Shown one piece after another: positions 36,135-42,158 of a DNA stretch of 42,158 nucleotides; within the stretch, counting starts at the first letter, position 1, and each line of letters opens with the position of its first letter. Source of the DNA: an uncultured Erysipelotrichaceae bacterium (lineage in GTDB: Bacteria > Bacillota_I > Bacilli_A > RFN20 > CAG-826); the NCBI GenBank assembly GCA_902797795.1, contig CADBUF010000046.1, positions 1 to 42,158 on the forward strand. The letters run 5' to 3'. The notes below the pieces were generated by a model that saw nothing but the letters and a program-made list of their open reading frames with translations, was not told the origin of the DNA and did not search any database. Position numbers and translations under genes: made by a program.

Positions 36135-36163
36135 ATTATACGCACACACACGGGAAAAGACAA
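36135..36163 (-). promoter_or_regulatory. Promoter of ftsK, leaderless layout
   Basis: Minus strand -35 TTGTCT (36163-36158), 17 bp spacer, perfect -10 TATAAT (36140-36135), then six bases and the ATG at 36128. Predicted start of transcription is the A of ATG. Confidence 0.75.
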
Positions 36164-36165
36164 AG

Positions 36166-36192
36166 AAAAAAGCACAAATTAATGTGCTTTTT
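36166..36192 (-). terminator. Terminator of the RNase J gene
   Basis: Minus-strand stem AAAAAGCACA / TGTGCTTTTT with loop ATTAATT, continued by T-rich sequence. It begins in the last codons of the gene and is directly followed by the ftsK promoter. Confidence 0.85.
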
Positions 36193-37879
36193 ATTCTTCA
36201 ATCAAGATAATTGGTTCGATTAGCGGTTCGCGTCCGTTTTCCCTTCTAATGAACCAACGAACTCGATCTTTAATAGTGTTTTTGGTTTGCTCTAAATCTA
36301 ACCCTTTATTTAACGCTGCTGTAACTTCTTCAACATATATTTGCGTTATGGATTTTAATAAAGGCTCAGCTTCTTTAACGAAGACAAATCCACGCATTTG
36401 ACAATCAGGGCCAGCAACAATCTTTTTTCTAATAGTAGATACTGTAGAAGCAATAACAACTGTTCCATCAATTCCCATCTTTTGACGTGTTTCAATTAAG
36501 GCATCACTAATTTTAGTTACTCCTCTTCCATCAACTAGGATTGGAGAAATATCCACACCAGTAACTTCGTTTGGCAAAATAACTGGTCTTCTATTTTCTT
36601 CGAAAATAAGTTGCATTCCATTATCAAGGACAAAGACATTCATATGATTCAAACCAATACCTAAAGAAACTGCAAGTTTAGCGTTCTTCATAATTTGAAT
36701 ATAATGACCTCTGACCGGGAAATAATATTTAGGTTTAAACAAATTCAAAACGAATCGTAAATCATCTTCGCGAGCGTGCATGGCGGATAAGTTTTTGTTT
36801 TTGAGCCACACCACTTCACAACCAGTGCGATAAACCGAATCCATTGCTCTAGTACAAATAGTTTCAAAACTTGGACGAGGAATCGCTAGATTAATAAAGA
36901 TATCATCTGGTTCAATTTTAATTCTTTTATCAGCGTTATTATTCATCACTAAGGATGATATTTCTTTAAAAACATCATCGGTTTGACCAACCATAAGAAT
37001 CAATAAATCATTTTTTCTCACTCTTAAGAAGTCTTCTTTTCTGACAAAATCATTATCATTTAATGCCCCTGTACCAGTAGCGGCAATGATTTGCTTCATA
37101 ATGATATAGGTGTAATTATCATAGCAATAAATCTTTTTGCCATATTTTTTCGCTAAGCGAATTGCTTCTCTTAGTCGATACATATTTTGCCAATAGCAAG
37201 ATAAAAAGATACGTTTATTTAATTTAAAATATTTTTCAATTAAATCGTTAGATCGATGTTTAGGAGAACAATAACCCTTCTTATCAGCAGCTTTACTTTC
37301 TGCCATCAATAAAAGGGTAGGTTCTTTAGCGAGTTCGCTCGCCATCGCTAAATCAAATTGATAATTCGTTTCTTCAGTAGCGAAATTGATAATGAAATCA
37401 CCAGTAAAGATGATGTTACCTTGAGAAGTTGAAAAAGCGATGCCAAAACTATTAGCGGCGTTATGGCAAGTTTGGAACAATCTAATTCTATGTCCGTTTA
37501 TGACAATATCATCGCTTGGTTTAACAATTCTAAAATCATATTTGAGTTTTAGTTGATCGTTAATTGCTAATTGGCCTTCCATGATCGTCATCGTTGTTTG
37601 TGAACAAACAACAGGAGCAGGTGCATATTTATAGAAATGACGAATCGCACCGATGCTTTCATCATGTCCATGTGTAATGATATAAGCACAGATTCTATCT
37701 TTGTTTTTGATTAAATAATCAAAATTTGGGAGAAGAGAATCAACTCCAGGGATAGTTTTATCAGGTAAAGAAGCTCCAGCGTCAATGACAAAAATATCGT
37801 TATCGATTTCAATAACGTAGCAATCACGGCCGTCTTCATCAAGACCGCCCAAAGCAAATACCTTAATTTTTTCTGCCAT
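36191..37879 (-). CDS. RNase J family protein with degenerate active site (RNase J2-like)
   Basis: 562 residues, beta-lactamase/beta-CASP fold, family length. In RNase J1 the metal motif is HxHxDH plus three more ligands. Here H70, H72, H139 and D161 are kept, but the D-H pair reads E74-S75, and the last His (J1 position 390) is R390 in PVRGHY. Loss of these ligands is the pattern of RNase J2-type subunits, which bind J1 and have weak or no activity of their own. It presumably forms a complex with a catalytic RNase J encoded elsewhere. Good AAGGAG ribosome site; strong terminator after it. Assigning it to the J2 orthologue group is inference. Confidence 0.82.
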   Translation of the reverse strand: MAEKIKVFALGGLDEDGRDCYVIEIDNDIFVIDAGASLPDKTIPGVDSLLPNFDYLIKNKDRICAYIITHGHDESIGAIRHFYKYAPAPVVCSQTTMTIMEGQLAINDQLKLKYDFRIVKPSDDIVINGHRIRLFQTCHNAANSFGIAFSTSQGNIIFTGDFIINFATEETNYQFDLAMASELAKEPTLLLMAESKAADKKGYCSPKHRSNDLIEKYFKLNKRIFLSCYWQNMYRLREAIRLAKKYGKKIYCYDNYTYIIMKQIIAATGTGALNDNDFVRKEDFLRVRKNDLLILMVGQTDDVFKEISSLVMNNNADKRIKIEPDDIFINLAIPRPSFETICTRAMDSVYRTGCEVVWLKNKNLSAMHAREDDLRFVLNLFKPKYYFPVRGHYIQIMKNAKLAVSLGIGLNHMNVFVLDNGMQLIFEENRRPVILPNEVTGVDISPILVDGRGVTKISDALIETRQKMGIDGTVVIASTVSTIRKKIVAGPDCQMRGFVFVKEAEPLLKSITQIYVEEVTAALNKGLDLEQTKNTIKDRVRWFIRRENGREPLIEPIILIEE

Positions 37880-37957
37880 AATTCTCCTTAAATAGAAAAC
37901 ATTGCCTATCTAAATTTGATAGATATATTTTAACAAATAATTATATTCGTTAAAACA

Positions 37958-38299
37958 CTATTTAATATTTTTTGTAATAATAATGTCTACACCAGTATTT
38001 AATACGTTACTAATGGCGACATCACCAATATTTGTTGGAGCGTTAACTCCAGTTTTATTTATTTCTTCCATCACTTGGAAAATCATCCCTTTTGGGATTG
38101 CATTACTAGTTTTAACAGAGACTACACAGTTCTCTCTATTTTTAACCCTCATAAGCGATGTGATCATGCGTTTAGGATTGGTGACTTCGTTTTTTGCATA
38201 TTCCGCTCCACGAGGGCAAGAATTACCAGTTACGTTAAGCTCATCATCAATTTTGAGTCGGCATCCTCTAGGACAGACAATACAAGTAAATTCTTTCAT
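37958..38299 (-). CDS. DUF1667 family iron-sulfur-like protein
   Basis: 113 residues. N-terminal Cys set C6-xx-C9-xxx-C13 and C28 (CPRGC, SCPRG) suited to bind a metal or Fe-S centre, then the typical NPKRMITSLMRV segment. Always found beside GlpA-like and FAD/NAD oxidoreductase genes, as here, and probably the small electron-transfer subunit of that complex. Overlaps the preceding gene by one base (TAATG), with AAGGAG upstream. Confidence 0.92.
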   Translation of the reverse strand: MKEFTCIVCPRGCRLKIDDELNVTGNSCPRGAEYAKNEVTNPKRMITSLMRVKNRENCVVSVKTSNAIPKGMIFQVMEEINKTGVNAPTNIGDVAISNVLNTGVDIIITKNIK

Positions 38300-39552
38300 T
38301 ATTCTCTCTCCTTAATAGACACAACAATTTCATCTTTGACGTTAGTTAATTTCTCTTTACTAATTTTAATCATCACCATTTCACTAGGAATCAAAACTTG
38401 CTTATAAACTTTATGGACAAGTTCTTCTCCACTAGAGAAATTTACAAAAACATTTTGAATTGGCTTTCTTACTCTAAATTTGAAAGTAATATCATTATTT
38501 AAATCAGTCTCAATAAATTGAGGAATAACATAAGAAACACCATTTCCTGGTTTAACTTCGAGATGTTTTTGTTTATTTGATAGCCCTTTAATATAATTTG
38601 CAGCACCTCTACCGGCGTCTCTTCCTTCATCGGTAACAAAGTCAACTACGTCATGAACATGTAAACAGTTACCACAAGAAAATATACCCGGAATAGAAGT
38701 CATAAGTTGATCATTAACTTTTGCTCCACGAGTTGAACTCATGTCAGCGTGAAGCTTATCAAGTAGACTAACATAAGGCACTAAACCAACAGATAATAGA
38801 AGCGTATCACATTCAAATTCCATCTCTGTTCCAGGGATGAATTTCATCTTATCATCGACCGCTGCTAGGACTACTTTTTCTACCCTACCTTTCTTACCTT
38901 CCACTCTTAAAACTGAATGAGAAAGATATAGAGGAATGTTATAGTCATTTAAGCATTGGGCGATGTTTCTATTTAATCCGTTTGAATAAGGCATTATTTC
39001 ACTAACGCAAAGAACTTTTGCCCCTTCAAGAGTCATTCTTCTAGCCATGATGAGTCCAATATCACCACTGCCAAGAATGACAATGCGTTTTCCAACAAGG
39101 AATCCATGAATATTTAAATATTTTTGAGCAGTTCCAGCGGTGATGATACCACTACAGCGATCGCCCGCTAATTGAATAGCGCCAGGACCTCTTTCATAAC
39201 ATCCAGTAGCAAAAATGATCGCTTTGGCTTCAATAGTGACAACTCCATCATGCGCGTTACTATAAGTAACAAGACGATTCTCACTAACATCAAGGACCAA
39301 AGAATCAAGTTTATATTCAATTCCTAATTCATCAACTTGGTTTGCAAATCTAGATAAATATTCAGGACCAGTTAATTCTTCTTTAAATTCAGTTAATCCA
39401 AATCCATTATGGATGCATTGATTTAAAATACCACCTAAAACACTATCCTTTTCAAGGATAAGAATGTCATCAATTCCATTTTTCTTGGCCTCAATAGCAG
39501 CCGCCATACCAGCAGAACCGCCACCAATAATTACTAAATCACGCTTAATCAT
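38299..39552 (-). CDS. FAD/NAD(P)-dependent oxidoreductase of the GlpA-like module
   Basis: 417 residues. N-terminal FAD dinucleotide motif IIGGGSAGMAAA, then CYERGPGAIQLAGDRCSGI, the second (NAD) motif ILGSGDIGLIMA, and FSCGNCLHVHDVVDFV near the C-terminus with Cys residues characteristic for this subfamily. Likely transfers electrons between the GlpA-like subunit and NAD(P) or another acceptor. Start overlaps the upstream gene by four bases (ATGA). Resembles the GlpB-position subunit of anaerobic dehydrogenase modules described in Thermotoga and Clostridia. Confidence 0.9.
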   Translation of the reverse strand: MIKRDLVIIGGGSAGMAAAIEAKKNGIDDILILEKDSVLGGILNQCIHNGFGLTEFKEELTGPEYLSRFANQVDELGIEYKLDSLVLDVSENRLVTYSNAHDGVVTIEAKAIIFATGCYERGPGAIQLAGDRCSGIITAGTAQKYLNIHGFLVGKRIVILGSGDIGLIMARRMTLEGAKVLCVSEIMPYSNGLNRNIAQCLNDYNIPLYLSHSVLRVEGKKGRVEKVVLAAVDDKMKFIPGTEMEFECDTLLLSVGLVPYVSLLDKLHADMSSTRGAKVNDQLMTSIPGIFSCGNCLHVHDVVDFVTDEGRDAGRGAANYIKGLSNKQKHLEVKPGNGVSYVIPQFIETDLNNDITFKFRVRKPIQNVFVNFSSGEELVHKVYKQVLIPSEMVMIKISKEKLTNVKDEIVVSIKERE

Positions 39553-40982
39553 AATTTCTTCACCTCTTCTACGAGGATATTGGATTGATCTTTATCCCAT
39601 TTAATATCTAAAGGAGAAAGACCATAATGCTTAGCTAAAATCAAGGTGACTAAAGGGGAACAAAATCCGCCTTGACATTTACCAAATCCAGCGCGGCATC
39701 TTCTTTTAACACCCTTAACTGTTTTAGGAGGAACAGATCTAGATAAGAGTTCTTTAATTTCTCCTAATGATATCTTTTCACAACTACAAACGATTTTTCC
39801 AAATTCAGGATTTTTAGCGATTATTTCGTTTCTACTATGAACATCCATGTCATTTAAAACATGATATTTTTTAACACATGGATTATAGTTTTCTTTCTTT
39901 ACTAAGTTAAATAACTTAGAAATGAAATTTTCAAAGACATATTCTGCGATTGCAGGAGAAGAAACAAGCCCAGGTGATTCTATGCCAGCAACATTAATGA
40001 AAAATTTCGAGCTTTTTGCCGATTCAATAATAAAATCATGGCGTGTGGATGTTGGTCTATTTCCAGAAAAAACTCTAATAACTTGATTAAATGGAATATC
40101 AGGGACTAATTCTGTTGCTTGTCTTCTAATTTCGCTTAACGTATATGAATCAGTCGAAACATCATCGACATCATCATTAGGTTCACTACTAGGACCAACA
40201 ATGTAATTGTTACTACTAGTCATAGACACCAAAACACCTTTCCCTTTAATGCTAGGAAGTGGGAAAATTGTGTGATTCACTAAACCGACATCATAATGGT
40301 CTAAAACAAAATATTCACCTTTACGAGGAATAAGTTTCCAATCAATTTCTTCAATCATACTGGCAATTTTATCACTATATAAGCCAGCGGCGTTTATTAC
40401 TACTTTGCTTTGGTATTCTTCCTTATTGGTTTTAACTAAGAAATAATCACTATTATTTTTAATATCAATAACTTCTTCATTAAGATGAAGCTTTACCCCA
40501 TTATCAACCGCATTTTCAACACAGTGGACAACAAGATTGAATGGATCAATAACTCCGGCGGTAGGCGCTAAAAGAGCACCTTTAACCTCTTTAGAAATAT
40601 GAGGTTCCATTCTTAAAACTTCTTCTTTGGTTAATAACGAAGCAGGAACACCATTCTCCTTGCTTCTTTTCACTAAATCAGCAAGCATATTCATCTGTTC
40701 GTCATTAATCGCCACAGTTAAACTACCGACACGTTTAAAATGGACATCAAGTTCACGAGCAATGTCATCAAACATTTGATTACCACGAACATTGAGTTTG
40801 GCTTTTAAAGTGCCAGGAAGTGGATCATAGCCACTATGGATGATTGCGCTATTTGCGTTACTGGTAACATTACCAACATCATTCTCTTTGTCAAGAAGGA
40901 GAACAGATAATTGGTATTGAGATAACTTGCGGGCGATAAAAGAGCCAGTGACACCTGCGCCAATAATAAGTACATCTAACAT
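39549..40982 (-). CDS. GlpA-like FAD-dependent dehydrogenase with C-terminal BFD-type [2Fe-2S] domain
   Basis: 477 residues. DAO-fold FAD domain (GAGVTG at 8-13, SGYDPLPGTLKAKLNVRGN, NAAGLYSD) and a C-terminal BFD-like domain with C399-x-C401 and C436-xxxx-C441 (plus C429) for a [2Fe-2S] centre. Best guess is glycerol-3-phosphate oxidation without oxygen; related enzymes use other 2-hydroxy acids. No glycerol kinase or facilitator is in the window. First gene of three; TATAAT lies 8 nt before its ATG, no ribosome site. Confidence 0.87.
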   Translation of the reverse strand: MLDVLIIGAGVTGSFIARKLSQYQLSVLLLDKENDVGNVTSNANSAIIHSGYDPLPGTLKAKLNVRGNQMFDDIARELDVHFKRVGSLTVAINDEQMNMLADLVKRSKENGVPASLLTKEEVLRMEPHISKEVKGALLAPTAGVIDPFNLVVHCVENAVDNGVKLHLNEEVIDIKNNSDYFLVKTNKEEYQSKVVINAAGLYSDKIASMIEEIDWKLIPRKGEYFVLDHYDVGLVNHTIFPLPSIKGKGVLVSMTSSNNYIVGPSSEPNDDVDDVSTDSYTLSEIRRQATELVPDIPFNQVIRVFSGNRPTSTRHDFIIESAKSSKFFINVAGIESPGLVSSPAIAEYVFENFISKLFNLVKKENYNPCVKKYHVLNDMDVHSRNEIIAKNPEFGKIVCSCEKISLGEIKELLSRSVPPKTVKGVKRRCRAGFGKCQGGFCSPLVTLILAKHYGLSPLDIKWDKDQSNILVEEVKKL

Positions 40983-40990
40983 ATATCTTT

Positions 40991-40996
40991 ATTATA
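40991..40996 (-). promoter_or_regulatory. -10 box of the GlpA-like operon, leaderless layout
   Basis: TATAAT 8 nt before the ATG at 40982. It lies directly after the pnp terminator; the -35 position falls in the terminator stem and matches poorly. Confidence 0.45.
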
Positions 40997-40997
40997 A

Positions 40998-41023
40998 TAA
41001 AAACTCTCGAAAATTCGAGAGTT
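40998..41023 (-). terminator. Terminator of pnp
   Basis: Perfect ten-pair stem AACTCTCGAA / TTCGAGAGTT (41002-41023) with a two-base nominal loop, followed on the minus strand by TTT-A-TT. Lies 15 nt after the pnp stop. Confidence 0.85.
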
Positions 41024-41038
41024 ATTTATCAAAATGTT

Positions 41039-42158
41039 TTATTTTTTGAATTTACGTGGACCTTTGATTGATTTGTCAGGACGAGAATTATGTTCTAACT
41101 TTCTTCCTTCTTCTTGAGCAGGTTTTTCCATAAATTCTTTAGCGGAGACCTTCACTTTTCCGTGGTCATCAATTTCAATGACGCGGACTTTGAGTTTGTC
41201 ACCAACTTTACAAACATCGCTAGCCTTTGAGACATATCCCCAGCCTAAACGAGAGACATGGCATAAGCCTTCAACGTTTCCAAATAGATGGACGAATGCA
41301 CCATAGTCTTCAACTCTAGTAACTTCACCAACGAAATCTTCGCCAATCTTTGCTTCTCTAACGATATCAAGAATAATATTCTTGGCCTTGTTGATGACTT
41401 CTCTATCCATGTGGTATAAAGTCACTTGTCCATTGTCTTCGATGTCAATCTTCACATTGTCGCATTTAGCAATGATATCATTGATAACTTTTCCACCGGT
41501 ACCAATAACATCTCTAATCTTATCTACATCGATGAAGAATGTATCCATCTTAGGAGCGTATTTACCGACATCTTTACGTGGCTCAGCAATTGCTTGTTTC
41601 ATCACTTCACGGATTTTCGCTCTTGCTTCATGAGCTTGTGCTAAAGCTTCACGTAGAACTTCTTTAGTGACACCTTTAATTTTGATATCCATTTGAAGGG
41701 CAGTAATACCTTTTTCAGTACCAGCAACCTTGAAGTCCATATCACCGAAGTGATCTTCTAATCCTTGAATATCAGTAAGGATAGTATATGGATGTTTGCC
41801 GTCTAATGGTCCAGAGCTAATTAAGCCCATAGCGATACCACTAACGATACCTTTGATTGGAACACCAGCTGCCATAAGCGACATACAAGATGCACAGATA
41901 GAAGCTTGGGAAGATGAACCATTTGATTCTACAACTTCAGCAACTGTTCTAATGGTATATGGGAATTCTTCTGCGCTAGGGATAACGTAAGATAACGCTC
42001 TTTCACCCAATGCACCATGTCCGATTTCTCTTCTTCCTGGGGATCCCATTCTTCCAACTTCACCAACAGAATATGGTGGGAAGTTATAATGATGCATCCA
42101 GTGACGTGTTTCTTCATCGGTTAAGTTATCGATGATTTGTTCATCACTCTTAGCACCT
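41039..42158 (-). CDS. pnp: Polyribonucleotide nucleotidyltransferase (PNPase), C-terminal part; start outside window
   Basis: 3'-5' phosphorolytic exoribonuclease of RNA turnover. About 373 residues are visible, the frame being open to the window edge (GAKSDEQIIDNLTDEE before HHYNFPPYS). Contents: second RNase PH core with GEVGRMGSPGRREIGHGALGERAL region and KGIVSGIAMG, a KH domain (IRDVIGTGGKVINDII), and an S1 domain (VGEVTRVEDYGAFVHLFG). A short Lys/Arg-rich tail ends it. Own terminator downstream. Confidence 0.97.
   Translation of the reverse strand, partial: GAKSDEQIIDNLTDEETRHWMHHYNFPPYSVGEVGRMGSPGRREIGHGALGERALSYVIPSAEEFPYTIRTVAEVVESNGSSSQASICASCMSLMAAGVPIKGIVSGIAMGLISSGPLDGKHPYTILTDIQGLEDHFGDMDFKVAGTEKGITALQMDIKIKGVTKEVLREALAQAHEARAKIREVMKQAIAEPRKDVGKYAPKMDTFFIDVDKIRDVIGTGGKVINDIIAKCDNVKIDIEDNGQVTLYHMDREVINKAKNIILDIVREAKIGEDFVGEVTRVEDYGAFVHLFGNVEGLCHVSRLGWGYVSKASDVCKVGDKLKVRVIEIDDHGKVKVSAKEFMEKPAQEEGRKLEHNSRPDKSIKGPRKFKK

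Noticed and set aside
37880-37957. AT-rich inverted repeats between the RNase J gene and DUF1667 as a terminator or operator
   Set aside because: Stems such as TTTTAAC/GTTAAAA are weak, loops long and no T-tract follows; expected by chance in such AT-rich DNA.

Overview
The window is 42 kb of an AT-rich bacterial chromosome of Firmicutes/Bacilli type, probably a lineage close to the Mollicutes or Erysipelotrichales. The case rests on gene order and regulation: an hrcA-grpE-dnaK operon under two CIRCE operators, a T-box leader before alaS, comEA-comEC-holA facing rpsT, alaS-ruvX-DUF1292, lepA near hemW-hrcA, and an RNase J paralogue. Several genes (hemW, pdp, comEA, comEC, the GNAT gene) end in TGA, so the standard bacterial code fits and the Mycoplasma code does not. 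No phage, insertion sequence, CRISPR array, rRNA or tRNA was recognised. The taxon is an inference.

Layout. 1-2,790: 3' part of the heat-shock operon (dnaK cut by the window edge). 2,822-5,690: operon of a degenerate Fic-fold protein, a one-helix membrane protein and hemW, lying between lepA and hrcA. 5,733-10,885: fmt, a nuclease-helicase of the DinG/XPD class, and lepA. 10,936-13,763 (+): a YfcE-like phosphoesterase, an acyl-AMP ligase fused to a carrier protein, and rpsT. 13,766-17,310 (-): holA, comEC, comEA. 17,362-19,174: greA and, divergently, a two-subunit chromate-transporter-family pair. 19,171-22,721 (-): T-box, alaS, ruvX, DUF1292. 22,739-25,670 (-): an oxygen/nitric-oxide detoxification operon (flavodoxin, flavodiiron fusion, rubredoxin, flavodoxin-like). 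25,759-26,352: GNAT acetyltransferase and a shared terminator. 26,350-29,240 (-): pdp, dtd, mnmA. 29,322-30,605 (+): NOL1/NOP2/Sun rRNA methyltransferase. 30,606-36,163 (-): ftsK, type I pullulanase, plsC. 36,166-37,879 (-): an RNase J paralogue with a broken active site. 37,958-40,996 (-): a three-gene GlpA-like redox module with DUF1667. 40,998-42,158 (-): pnp, 5' end outside the window.

How the genes fit together. Most of the window is housekeeping: protein folding, translation, RNA turnover, DNA translocation and replication. The accessory biology is fermentative and oxygen-sensitive: a flavodiiron cassette that carries its own flavin reductase, an iron-sulfur G3P-dehydrogenase-like module, intracellular alpha-glucan debranching, nucleoside phosphorolysis, and a possible fatty-acid activation enzyme with its carrier in cis beside membrane-lipid acylation (plsC).

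Most unusual points: (1) the Fic pseudoenzyme operon; (2) a recurring promoter layout in which a -10 box lies only 6-11 nt before an ATG that lacks a Shine-Dalgarno sequence, suggesting leaderless mRNAs for about eight genes, while internal operon genes mostly carry a Shine-Dalgarno or overlap the preceding gene; (3) terminators of convergent genes buried inside the opposing coding sequence; (4) the RNase J paralogue lacking metal ligands; (5) the acyl-AMP ligase-ACP fusion.
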